Source of the DNA: Gammaproteobacteria bacterium | Lineage (GTDB): Bacteria > Pseudomonadota > Gammaproteobacteria > Natronospirales > REEB76 | Assembly (NCBI GenBank): GCA_028871235.1 | Contig: JAGWNO010000112.1 | Coordinates: 1 to 6,574 of the forward strand | Direction of reading: 5' to 3' | Length of the DNA stretch: 6,574 nucleotides | Shown: piece by piece, positions 1 to 5,939 of the stretch | Layout: every line of letters starts with the position of its first letter | Numbering within the stretch: position 1 is the stretch's first letter | Notes under the pieces: model-generated | What the model saw: the letters and a program-made list of their open reading frames with translations, nothing else | What the model was told of the DNA's origin: nothing | Database searches by the model: none | Translations under genes and position numbers: made by a program

Positions 1-1191
1 CACTTCATCGGCAAGGACATCATCTACTTCCACTCGCTGTTCTGGCCGGCGATGCTCTCGGGCGCCGGCTTCCGCACGCCCACGGCAGTCTATGCCCACG
101 GCTTCCTCACGGTGAACGGCCAGAAGATGTCCAAATCCCGCGGCACCTTCATCAAGGCGCGCACCTACCTGGATCACCTGCAGCCCGAACACCTGCGCTA
201 CTACTACGCCGCCAAACTCGGCGCCGGTGTGGACGATATAGACCTCAACCTGGACGACTTCGGCCAGCGGGTGAATGCCGATCTCGTCGGCAAGTATATA
301 AATATTGCAAGCCGGTCAGCGGGTTTTATACAAAAGCATTTCGGAGGCAGCATCGGCAAGGTAAGTGACGGTACGCTGACTTATAACGATGCGCGCGTAC
401 CAAAGCAGGCTGCATTAATCGAAGCACTATTAGAGGATATGGCGGGCGTCAAAGAGTTTTATGACCAGAGGCATTTCAACATGGCCATCTCCCTGATCAT
501 GAAAATGGCTGACAAGATCAACGCGTATTGGGACGAGGGAAAGCCTTGGGAGCTGGCAAAACAGGGGAAGCTGGGGATACTGCACGATATCTGCAGTATT
601 ACACTGGAGGCATTCCGTCTGCTGACAATATGTCTCAAGCCGGTTCTGCCGAAGGTAGCTGAAGATGCGGAAGCATTCCTGAATGTCGGCAATCTGTCCT
701 GGTCAGACAAGAATAATCACCTGCCCACGGGGCATAAAATCATTCAGTACAAACATCTGATAACACGTATTGATCCGAAAGCGATAGAAGCATTGGTCGA
801 AGCGTCAAAAGAAGAGCTCGCGAAAACACCGGCAAAGGCGGCCGCCAATATGGAACCCATCTTCCCTGAAATCAACTACGACGATTTCGCCAAGCTGGAC
901 CTGCGCATCGCGCGCATCGTCAAGGCCGAACAGGTGGAAGGTGCCGATAAGCTGCTGCGCCTGACGCTCGACCTGGGAGGCGAGACCCGCAACGTGTTCG
1001 CCGGCATCAAGAGCGCCTACGCGCCTGAGCAACTGCAAGGCAAGCTCACGGTGATGGTCGCCAACCTGGCGCCGCGCAAGATGAAGTTCGGTGTGTCCGA
1101 AGGCATGGTGCTGGCGGCCGGCCCCGGCGGCAAGGATTTGTGGATCCTCGAACCCCATCCAGGTGCACAACCCGGCATGCGCGTAAAATAG
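1..1191 (+). CDS. metG: Methionyl-tRNA synthetase, C-terminal part (5' truncated by window edge)
   Basis: Cytoplasmic enzyme that charges tRNA-Met (and initiator tRNA) with methionine using ATP. The frame is open from base 1 (HFIGKDIIYFHS), so the start lies outside the window. 396 residues are present; relative to the 677-residue E. coli enzyme about 290 N-terminal residues are missing, including the HIGH motif and zinc knuckle. The KMSKS ATP-binding loop is intact at bases 124-138 (window residues 42-46). The helical anticodon-binding domain follows (about 290-780, with GKYINIASR and LKPVLPK). After a short linker comes the C-terminal Trbp111/EMAPII-like tRNA-binding domain (about 860-1188, with FAKLDLRIA, LLRLTLDLGG, VANLAPRKM, EGMVLAAGPGG), which also serves dimerisation in bacterial MetRS. 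The stop is TAG at 1189-1191. The middle of the gene has unusual base composition (separate entry). Identification is secure. Confidence 0.97.
   Translation, partial: HFIGKDIIYFHSLFWPAMLSGAGFRTPTAVYAHGFLTVNGQKMSKSRGTFIKARTYLDHLQPEHLRYYYAAKLGAGVDDIDLNLDDFGQRVNADLVGKYINIASRSAGFIQKHFGGSIGKVSDGTLTYNDARVPKQAALIEALLEDMAGVKEFYDQRHFNMAISLIMKMADKINAYWDEGKPWELAKQGKLGILHDICSITLEAFRLLTICLKPVLPKVAEDAEAFLNVGNLSWSDKNNHLPTGHKIIQYKHLITRIDPKAIEALVEASKEELAKTPAKAAANMEPIFPEINYDDFAKLDLRIARIVKAEQVEGADKLLRLTLDLGGETRNVFAGIKSAYAPEQLQGKLTVMVANLAPRKMKFGVSEGMVLAAGPGGKDLWILEPHPGAQPGMRVK
291..846 (+). other. Low-GC segment inside metG (possible recombination mosaic)
   Basis: A hand count over bases 301-840 gives about 49% G+C. 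Sample 60-base stretches on either side give about 72% (61-120) and 65% (901-960). Inside the segment the codons change character, with ATA, TTA, AAA, TTT and GAT being common, whereas flanking codons end mostly in G or C. The reading frame and the MetRS protein family are unbroken across both edges. The segment coincides closely with the anticodon-binding domain, and its right edge falls in the linker before the C-terminal tRNA-binding domain. Transfer of this domain from a lower-GC relative by homologous recombination is the simplest reading. It is inferred from composition only and the edges are approximate. Confidence 0.6.
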
Positions 1192-1335
1192 CCGGGGAGT
1201 GGAATTCAGCGCACAATCCACTGCAAGGAACATGGACCCAGCACTTATTTGCACCAGCATCCTCGCCTGCCCACGGCAGCAGCCAAACGGCGCGCCTTGT
1301 CGTTGACGGGTTGCTGAAGCACCCGGTAAATCACC

Positions 1336-1728
1336 ATGCAGACCCAATCCACACATTGTGAACCCACCTCCCACGGGCGCGACCTTGCCTGTGGGGGCTT
1401 CAGCATCCTGATTTGGATCGTCCCCACGATCCTGCTGGTTGCCGCCGTTGCGATGGGAGGTGTGTACCCGGTGATCGCATGGCCGGTGCTGCTCGTATTC
1501 ATGGGCGGTGCCTGCGTGCTTAACGCCAGGCGTTGCGGCCGTCTCCACTGTTTCATCACGGGCCCGTTCTTCCTGTTACTCGCTGCAATGGCGCTTCTGT
1601 ACGGACTTGGCATCCTGCCACTGGGGCAGCATGGCTGGCAGTGGCTCGTTGACGTTTTGCTCATCGGTGGATGCGTGCTGACCTGCGTGCCGGAATGGCT
1701 GTTTGGCAGATATATTCGGCATTCGTGA
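1336..1728 (+). CDS. Small four-helix membrane protein, function unknown
   Basis: A 130-residue hydrophobic protein that I cannot assign to a named family. Four membrane segments are predicted by eye at about 22-41, 45-62, 74-94 and 102-119, with a short polar N-terminus. Cysteines are numerous for the size (C8, C19, C60, C67, C72, C113, C117). The loop between helices 2 and 3 carries the compact motif NARRCGRLHCFITGP (63-77), whose two cysteines, histidine and Gly-Pro look like a conserved signature and could bind metal or do thiol chemistry; that is inference. No strong Shine-Dalgarno precedes the ATG. It is the first start in the open frame, and the hydrophobic core begins 20 residues later. 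It stands 144 bases after metG and 196 bases before rnfB, so operon membership is uncertain. Bases 1192-1335 hold nothing else I can support. Confidence 0.75.
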   Translation: MQTQSTHCEPTSHGRDLACGGFSILIWIVPTILLVAAVAMGGVYPVIAWPVLLVFMGGACVLNARRCGRLHCFITGPFFLLLAAMALLYGLGILPLGQHGWQWLVDVLLIGGCVLTCVPEWLFGRYIRHS

Positions 1729-1741
1729 ACTCTCAACGACT

Positions 1742-1757
1742 GCGCCGAACCCGGCGC
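1742..1757 (+). terminator. Stem-loop 13 bases after the membrane protein gene (weak terminator candidate)
   Basis: GCGCCG (1742-1747) and CGGCGC (1752-1757) form a perfect 6-bp stem with a four-base AACC loop, starting 13 bases after the stop of the membrane protein gene. No T-tract follows (the next bases are CCCCAATAG), so intrinsic termination is doubtful. It could be a 3' mRNA-protecting stem or a chance structure in GC-rich DNA. The rest of 1729-1907 shows no gene I can support. Confidence 0.25.
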
Positions 1758-1907
1758 CCCCAATAGACCCAGTGCAGGGAGATCAAAAGCGCTGCCGCTC
1801 ACCGGCGAATTTCCAGTTGTGACGCTGCTGTTGAGGAAACATCCCGGCCGTTCAGCCTCAGTGCGCGCAGGCATGCGAAGATACCGCCAGAATTACCTGT
1901 GTCACGC

Positions 1908-1920
1908 ACCGGGATCCGGT
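1908..1920. promoter_or_regulatory. Palindrome just upstream of the rnfB start
   Basis: ACCGG-GAT-CCGGT is a perfect 5-bp inverted repeat with a three-base loop, ending 4 bases before the ATG at 1925. The only Shine-Dalgarno-like bases (GGA, 1912-1914) lie inside it, so in mRNA it could partly hide the ribosome site. It may equally be a chance palindrome or a protein-binding site. Confidence 0.3.
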
Positions 1921-1924
1921 AACC

Positions 1925-2587
1925 ATGAGCACGCTTACTGAACGCATTGATGCGCTGCTGCCGCAGACCCAGTGCCAGCGTTGCGGCTATCCGGACTGCC
2001 GTGCCTATGCCGAGGCCATTTCCACCGGCAACGCCGACATCAACCGCTGTCCGCCCGGCGGACAGGGAACCCTGGAGGCGCTTGCCACGCTCACCGGCCG
2101 TAGCGCCACGCGCGTCGATCCCGCACTCGGCGGCTTCACTCCCGGCCAGGTGGCGTTCATCATCGAACCCCTGTGCATCGGCTGCACCAAGTGCATCCAG
2201 GCCTGCCCGGTGGACGCCATCGTCGGCGCGGCCAAGCAGATGCATACCGTCATCGAGGCGCTGTGTACCGGCTGTGAACTCTGCATCCCGCCCTGCCCGG
2301 TGGACTGCATCCAGATGCAGCCGGTATGCGGCGTCACCACGGGCGTGACGGTTCCCGTGGATGCGCGCCAGCGGGCGGATTTTTTCCGCTCACGCTATCA
2401 CACCCGCCGCGCACGGCTTGCGTCCGGCAAGACTGAACGCGAGCAGCGTCTGCGCCGGCAGGAACTGCCCGGCGACAATGCACAGGACCGCATCGCCCAA
2501 CGCAAGGCGGAGATCGCCGCCGCTGTGGCGCGGGTGCAAGCCAGACGCGAACAACGTGCACAGGAATCAAAGAAACATGAATCCTGA
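1925..2587 (+). CDS. rnfB: RnfB/RsxB-type electron-transfer ferredoxin, soluble orphan form
   Basis: A 220-residue iron-sulfur protein matching the cytoplasmic part of RnfB/RsxB. Residues 1-45 form the Fe4S domain with C17, C20, C25 and C42 (CxxCGYPxC, then C-P-P-G-G). Two ferredoxin-type 4Fe-4S motifs follow: C84-x2-C87-x2-C90-x3-C94-P and C114-x2-C117-x2-C120-x3-C124-P. Three 4Fe-4S clusters are therefore expected. The hydrophobic N-terminal membrane anchor of classical RnfB is absent, so the protein should be soluble. Residues about 140-220 form a strongly charged, Arg/Gln/Glu-rich, probably helical tail. rnfA, C, D, G and E are not in the window. The gene overlaps nth by 11 bases, which suggests co-translation. 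Many gammaproteobacteria keep such a lone rnfB next to nth; a role in supplying electrons to, or maturing, Fe-S proteins such as Nth is inference. Confidence 0.9.
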   Translation: MSTLTERIDALLPQTQCQRCGYPDCRAYAEAISTGNADINRCPPGGQGTLEALATLTGRSATRVDPALGGFTPGQVAFIIEPLCIGCTKCIQACPVDAIVGAAKQMHTVIEALCTGCELCIPPCPVDCIQMQPVCGVTTGVTVPVDARQRADFFRSRYHTRRARLASGKTEREQRLRRQELPGDNAQDRIAQRKAEIAAAVARVQARREQRAQESKKHES

Positions 2588-3290
2588 AAAGCGTGCCGCG
2601 ATTTTCGCGCGGCTCAAGCAGGCAAACCCCAGGCCCTCCACTGAACTGGCGTACCGTACGCCTTACGAACTGCTGGTGTCGGTGGTACTCTCGGCCCAGG
2701 CCACCGACAAGAGCGTCAACCTGGCCACGGGGAAACTGTTCCCGGTGGCAAACACGCCCGCTGCCATGCTGCGGCTGGGCGAAACCAGTCTCAAGCGTTA
2801 TATAAAGACCATCGGTCTGTTCAATACCAAGGCCCGGAACATCATCACCGCGGCACGCCTCCTGCTGGAAAAGCATGGCGGTGAAGTGCCGCGGGACCGT
2901 GAATCACTGGAAGCCTTGCCGGGCGTGGGCCGCAAAACCGCCAACGTGGTACTCAACACCGCCTTCGGCGAACCCACCATCGCCGTGGACACGCATATCT
3001 TCCGCGTCGCCAACCGCACGGGGCTCGCGCCCGGAAAGAACGTACGCGCAGTGGAAGACAGATTGTTGAAGTTGACGCCGGAGAGATACAAGCAGGACGC
3101 CCATCACTGGCTGATCCTGCACGGCCGCTACGTGTGCAAGGCGCGCAAACCCGAATGCTGGCGCTGCGTGATCGCCGACCTGTGCGAGTACCGTCACAAG
3201 ACGCCTGCACCTGACGCGCGTTCGGCCGGCAACCGGCAGAGTACAATCAGCAAGCCGGCACGCACACCGCGCAAGCGTGTGCAAGCATGA
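2577..3290 (+). CDS. nth: Endonuclease III (DNA glycosylase/AP lyase)
   Basis: Base-excision repair enzyme that removes oxidised pyrimidines and cleaves abasic sites. It has 237 residues; E. coli Nth has 211. The helix-hairpin-helix motif LPGVGRKTANVVL (114-126) carries catalytic Lys120, and Asp138 lies in VDTHIFRV. The C-terminal 4Fe-4S cluster is complete: C187-x6-C194-x2-C197-x5-C203. All these positions coincide with E. coli numbering. The frame is open much further upstream (to 2361), but ATG 2577 gives the standard N-terminus MNPEKRAAIFARL, is preceded by AGGA at 2562-2565, and overlaps the rnfB stop. Beyond the usual end there are about 26 extra residues rich in Lys, Arg, Pro and Ser, a basic tail that may aid DNA binding (inference). 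Coupling to rnfB mirrors the rsx-nth link of enterobacteria. Confidence 0.97.
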   Translation: MNPEKRAAIFARLKQANPRPSTELAYRTPYELLVSVVLSAQATDKSVNLATGKLFPVANTPAAMLRLGETSLKRYIKTIGLFNTKARNIITAARLLLEKHGGEVPRDRESLEALPGVGRKTANVVLNTAFGEPTIAVDTHIFRVANRTGLAPGKNVRAVEDRLLKLTPERYKQDAHHWLILHGRYVCKARKPECWRCVIADLCEYRHKTPAPDARSAGNRQSTISKPARTPRKRVQA

Positions 3291-3366
3291 TCCTGTTGCC
3301 GTCTTTCATCGGGTAATTCCCGGGACCGTCATTAACTATGATGAATAGCATGCTGCACAGTCTTAC

Positions 3367-3426
3367 GTGGGAGCGGTCCTACCGACCGCGATTGGGGGAA
3401 ACCCCATTGAAATCGCGGCGAATTTC
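3367..3426 (+). repeat. REP-like palindromic element, left copy
   Basis: It begins with GTGGGAGCGG (3367-3376), the typical head of gammaproteobacterial REP sequences. The core hairpin is GCGGTC (3373-3378), loop CTACC, GACCGC (3384-3389). A second hairpin follows: TGGGG-GAAA-CCCCA (3393-3406) with a GNRA-type loop. A third pairs GAAAT (3409-3413) with ATTTC (3422-3426). It lies between nth and the DUF1841 gene and ends 30 bases before the latter's start, so it would be in the 5' leader if transcribed. A related head in the opposite orientation occurs at 6515-6524. The remainder of 3291-3366 shows only a weak 4-bp stem and no gene. Confidence 0.65.
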
Positions 3427-3455
3427 ACGCAGCGTGCGCGTGGAGCACTGATTCC

Positions 3456-3896
3456 ATGCCGCTCCAGCCGGAAAGCCGCACCGCTACCCGCCAGATGTTC
3501 TTCGACGTGTGGCGCAAACTGCACAACGGCGAGCCGCTCTCCGCGCTGGAAGAGGTGGTCGCCGGTGTCATCCGGCTGCACCCTGAATACCAGGGGCTGT
3601 TCGAGGCCGATCCCGGCGCGTCTCTCGACCGGGACTGGCGGCCGGAGGGCGGTGAGACCAACCCCTTCCTGCACATGGGCATGCACATCGCCATCCGCGA
3701 GCAGCTTTCCATTGACCGGCCGCCGGGGGTGAAGGCCGCCCATGCCGCCCTGCTGCGGCGCTATGGGGATGCACATGCCGCCGAACACGCCATGCTGGAA
3801 TGCCTGGCGGAAAGCCTGTGGCTGGCCCAGCGGGAAAACCGCCTGCCGGATGAACAGGCCTATCTGGCCTGTCTGCAGGCCCGCGCCGGCCATTGA
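3456..3896 (+). CDS. DUF1841 family protein, function unknown
   Basis: A 146-residue soluble, mostly helical protein without signal peptide or membrane segment. It matches the DUF1841 family in length and in the block NPFLHMGMHIAIREQ (residues about 68-82), preceded by a family-like N-terminus (RQMFFDVWRKL). The histidines of HMGMH and the Arg-Glu that follow are the most conserved-looking positions. H111, E112, H113-type residues in the later helix (AAEHAMLECLAESLW) may form part of the same site; that is inference. DUF1841 genes are commonly found beside nth in gammaproteobacteria, as here, but I know of no established function. The ATG at 3456 is the first in-frame start, and GGAG at 3442-3445 lies 10 bases upstream, a good ribosome site. 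A REP-like element sits immediately upstream. Confidence 0.88.
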   Translation: MPLQPESRTATRQMFFDVWRKLHNGEPLSALEEVVAGVIRLHPEYQGLFEADPGASLDRDWRPEGGETNPFLHMGMHIAIREQLSIDRPPGVKAAHAALLRRYGDAHAAEHAMLECLAESLWLAQRENRLPDEQAYLACLQARAGH

Positions 3897-3921
3897 CTGC
3901 ACATAATCCGGGATTTATTTA
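3893..3921 (+). promoter_or_regulatory. Candidate sigma-70 promoter for the bufferin operon
   Basis: TTGACT (3893-3898) and TATTTA (3916-3921) are spaced by 17 bases, matching sigma-70 -35 and -10 elements at five and four of six positions. They lie at the end of the DUF1841 gene, and a transcript would start about 70 bases before bufA1. Buf-type operons elsewhere are often driven by ECF sigma factors or copper regulators; I see no convincing such site in 3897-4000. Assignment is from hexamer match only. Confidence 0.35.
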
Positions 3922-3988
3922 TTTGCCCTGAAATAACCCGCCCCCTCCTGCGGTCTGGTTTACTGTCGATTGCTTCATCCAACCAAAC

Positions 3989-3992
3989 GGAG
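3989..3992 (+). promoter_or_regulatory. Strong ribosome binding site of bufA1
   Basis: GGAG lies 8 bases before the ATG at 4001, the best-placed Shine-Dalgarno in the operon. By contrast bufB (GTG start) and bufC have only poor matches. This fits high synthesis of the small precursor and lower synthesis of its modifying enzymes. Confidence 0.7.
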
Positions 3993-4000
3993 TTTCTGTC

Positions 4001-4285
4001 ATGAAAGATACCAACCTCCTCATCAAATCCGCCCTGGCGGGCGTCCTGGCCCTGGGCATCGTCGGCATCAGCCAGAGCGCCCTCGCCGGTGATATGAAAG
4101 GCGGCGCCAAAATGGAGAAATGCTACGGCGTGAACGCCGCCAACAAGAACGACTGTGCATCGCCGGGGCATTCCTGTGCGGGCCAGGATTCCAAGGTGCG
4201 TGATCCCAATGCCTTCGTAGAGGTACCTGCCGGCCTGTGCGGCAAGATCGCCGGCGGCAGCACTGAACCTGCCGACAAGAAATAA
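4001..4285 (+). CDS. bufA1: Bufferin precursor, DUF2282/BufA1 family (secreted metal-binding RiPP)
   Basis: A 94-residue preprotein. Residues 1-29 form a Sec-type signal peptide: Lys near the N-terminus, a hydrophobic core about 10-24, and a cleavage site after SALA before GD. The mature part (65 residues) has exactly four cysteines at C41, C52, C59 and C80, in the DUF2282 pattern EKCYG, NDCA, HSCAG and GLCGK. In this family, known as bufferins, an MNIO enzyme oxidises cysteines, reported as thiooxazole formation on the central pair. The exported peptide sequesters copper and perhaps other metals in the periplasm. Here the maturation genes bufB and bufC follow directly, 5 bases after the stop. 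The protein lacks the EGKCG repeats of the related HvfA precursors, which favours the BufA1 type. The modification state and metal of this copy are inferred, not visible in sequence. Confidence 0.92.
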   Translation: MKDTNLLIKSALAGVLALGIVGISQSALAGDMKGGAKMEKCYGVNAANKNDCASPGHSCAGQDSKVRDPNAFVEVPAGLCGKIAGGSTEPADKK

Positions 4286-4290
4286 AGTTC

Positions 4291-5163
4291 GTGCCGGTCA
4301 CCAACCAACCGGCGTTTCAGGCGAAACCGGTCCCGGCGCAAGCCGGGATCGGTCTTCGTTCCCCCCATTACCGGCAGGTGCTGGATGAGCATCCGCCGGT
4401 AGCCTGGTTCGAGGTCCACAGCGAGAACTTCTTCTGCGCCGGCGGCGAGCTGCCGCGCATCCTGGACAGCGTGCGCCGCGATTACCCCCTGAGCCTGCAT
4501 GGCGTCGGTCTGTCACTGGGCACCAGCGACCGCCTCAACGAGCAGCACCTCGCCCGGCTCAAGCGTTTGATCGGGCGCGTTGAACCGGCGCTGGTTTCCG
4601 AACATCTGTGCTGGGGCGCCGTGGGCGAACGCCACCTCAATGACCTGCTGCCTCTGCCTTATACCGAGGAAGCACTGGAACTCATGGTGACGCGCGTGCA
4701 GGCGGCGCAGGAATATCTGGGCCGCGGCATACTGCTGGAAAACGTCTCCACCTATCTGACATACACCCATTCCACCATCCCCGAATGGCAGTTCCTGGCC
4801 CTGCTGGCGGAGCGCAGCGGCTGCGGCGTGCTGCTGGATGTGAACAACATCTACGTGAACGCCGTGAACCACGGTTATGACCCGCACGCTTACATCCGCG
4901 CCATCCCCGCGCACAGCGTGGGCGAGATGCACTTGGCCGGTTTCACCCGCAAACAAGGCCTGCCGGTGCCGTTGCTCATCGACACTCACAGCCGGCCGGT
5001 GGCCGAGGACGTGTGGGCGCTCTACCGCGAGGCCCTGGCCCATTGCGGCCCGGTGCCCACGCTCATCGAATGGGACCAGGACATCCCGGCATTCGAGGTG
5101 CTGCTCGCCGAGGCAGCCAAAGCAGAGACCCTGTTGCATGAGCACCGCGCCCTCGCTGCCTGA
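4291..5163 (+). CDS. bufB: MNIO/DUF692 multinuclear iron oxygenase, bufferin maturase
   Basis: A 290-residue TIM-barrel enzyme of the MbnB/DUF692 family, which uses an iron cluster and O2 to modify cysteines of a precursor peptide, here presumably BufA1. The domain starts at GIGLRSPHY (19-27). Family motifs follow in order: WFEVHSENF (39-47), LHGVGLSLG (69-77), SEHLCW (103-108), LLENVSTY (148-155), LLDVNNIYVNAVNHG (181-195), EMHLAGF (212-218), DTHSRPV (231-237) and LIEWDQDIP (258-266). Candidate metal ligands are H70, H105, E150, D183, H214, H233 and E260, assigned by analogy. The start is GTG at 4291; no ATG occurs in frame before the core and a stop precedes at 4264. No good Shine-Dalgarno is present, so translation probably depends on coupling to bufA1, which ends 5 bases earlier. 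Residues 12-21 are encoded by a hairpin repeat (separate entry). Confidence 0.95.
   Translation: MPVTNQPAFQAKPVPAQAGIGLRSPHYRQVLDEHPPVAWFEVHSENFFCAGGELPRILDSVRRDYPLSLHGVGLSLGTSDRLNEQHLARLKRLIGRVEPALVSEHLCWGAVGERHLNDLLPLPYTEEALELMVTRVQAAQEYLGRGILLENVSTYLTYTHSTIPEWQFLALLAERSGCGVLLDVNNIYVNAVNHGYDPHAYIRAIPAHSVGEMHLAGFTRKQGLPVPLLIDTHSRPVAEDVWALYREALAHCGPVPTLIEWDQDIPAFEVLLAEAAKAETLLHEHRALAA
4326..4353. repeat. 12-bp hairpin with GCAA loop in the first codons of bufB
   Basis: Bases 4326-4337 pair with 4342-4353 over 12 positions, all Watson-Crick except one G-T (4330/4349), closing a GCAA (GNRA) tetraloop at 4338-4341. The sequence resembles the dispersed chromosomal palindromes of proteobacteria whose translation yields peptides such as IPAQAGI; here it gives VPAQAGI. 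It lies 35 bases inside bufB, ahead of the conserved domain. In mRNA it would be very stable and sits where it can protect the upstream bufA1 message or slow bufB translation. That role is inference; the pairing is directly visible. Confidence 0.7.
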
Positions 5164-5917
5164 ACTGCAACGCGCGTTCACCCGCTGGGTGCTGGGTGAC
5201 CAACAAGTGCCGCTGCCCCAATGGGTCGCGGGCAACGGCCTCGCATCCGAGATACGTCTTGGCATCTACCGCAACACCATCTTCAACAACCTGACGGCGG
5301 CCTTGCATACCGCCTACCCCGCAGTGCTCAAGCTCGTGGGGGAGGATTTCTTCGAGGGCGCGGCCGCGCGTTACATCCGCGAACAACCGTCCCGCAGCGG
5401 CAACCTGCAGGATTACGGCGCCGCGTTCCCGGCACTGCTGGCGCAGATGCCGGAAGCAGCCGGTCTGGCCTATCTTGCTGATGTGGCGCGACTCGAATGG
5501 GCACGCCAGGAAGCCTGGCTCGCCGCCGACGCGGATGCGCTCGGTCCGGAGACGCTCGCCGCCGTGCCGGAAGACCGGCAGACGGCGCTGCGTTTGCAAT
5601 TGCATCCGGGTTTACGGCTGGTCGCCTCGGCCCATCCGGTGCTGGCTATCTGGGAATTCTGCCAGCAGGATAAACCGGATCACCTGCAGCTCGACCAGGC
5701 CGGCCAGCGGGTACTGCTATGGCGCGACAATAGTCAGGTGGCCATGCGGGGCATCACTGCGGACTGGTACGGGTTGCTCACGCTGCTGCTGGCCGGTGAG
5801 TCGCTGGCCGGCGCCACGCAAACGACCCTACTCAACGCGAGCCCCGATTTCGACCTCGGCGCCTGCCTGCGGATGCTGTTCGCCGCCGGCCTGGTGACCG
5901 GCTGTCGCTGGGATTAA
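5138..5917 (+). CDS. bufC: DUF2063 (HvfC/BufC-type) RiPP maturation partner
   Basis: A 259-residue soluble protein. The N-terminal helical domain (about 8-100) is the DUF2063 / HvfC-BufC N-terminal domain: LQRAFTRWVLG (10-20), RLGIYRNTIFNNL (40-52), AYPAVLKLVGEDFF (59-72) and ARYIREQPS (77-85). The block YLADVARLEW (112-121) then leads into a less conserved C-terminal domain that, in related proteins, is thought to bind the precursor. Older databases call DUF2063 a putative DNA-binding domain, but proximity to MNIO genes and work on related systems support a role as a partner that presents the precursor peptide to BufB. The frame is open from 4877, yet ATG 5138 places the start (MSTAPSLPELQRAF) right before the domain and gives a 26-base overlap with bufB. 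No strong ribosome site is seen, so translational coupling is likely. Confidence 0.9.
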   Translation: MSTAPSLPELQRAFTRWVLGDQQVPLPQWVAGNGLASEIRLGIYRNTIFNNLTAALHTAYPAVLKLVGEDFFEGAAARYIREQPSRSGNLQDYGAAFPALLAQMPEAAGLAYLADVARLEWARQEAWLAADADALGPETLAAVPEDRQTALRLQLHPGLRLVASAHPVLAIWEFCQQDKPDHLQLDQAGQRVLLWRDNSQVAMRGITADWYGLLTLLLAGESLAGATQTTLLNASPDFDLGACLRMLFAAGLVTGCRWD

Positions 5918-5939
5918 TCACACACAGGATATTTCACCC

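Noticed and set aside
1303..1331. Promoter-like TTGACG with GTAAAT 17 bases later, before the membrane protein gene
   Set aside because: The -10 match is poor and transcription would begin at about the start codon, which would need a leaderless message.
805..1548. A 247-residue open frame on the - strand across the metG end and membrane protein gene
   Set aside because: It crosses two plausible + strand genes, its product is low-complexity without a family match, and no ribosome site was seen.
2361..2576. Upstream extension of the nth frame
   Set aside because: It overlaps the coding sequence of rnfB, has no Nth homology, and ATG 2577 matches the standard N-terminus and residue numbering.
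3337..3342. TATGAT, a good -10 hexamer upstream of the DUF1841 gene
   Set aside because: No acceptable -35 hexamer lies at the proper distance, so the match alone is not enough.
4877..5137. Upstream extension of the bufC frame
   Set aside because: It lies inside bufB in another frame, and its Arg/Thr/Ser-rich translation is typical of a shadow frame; the DUF2063 domain begins only after ATG 5138.
4877..5163. HvfA/HvfB-type (oxazolin) classification of the RiPP system
   Set aside because: The precursor lacks EGKCG repeats and instead shows the four-Cys DUF2282 pattern, so the bufferin type fits better.
4513..5265. A 250-residue open frame on the - strand opposite bufB
   Set aside because: It is antisense to a well-supported MNIO gene, has no recognisable domain, and reflects high-GC third-position bias on the + strand.
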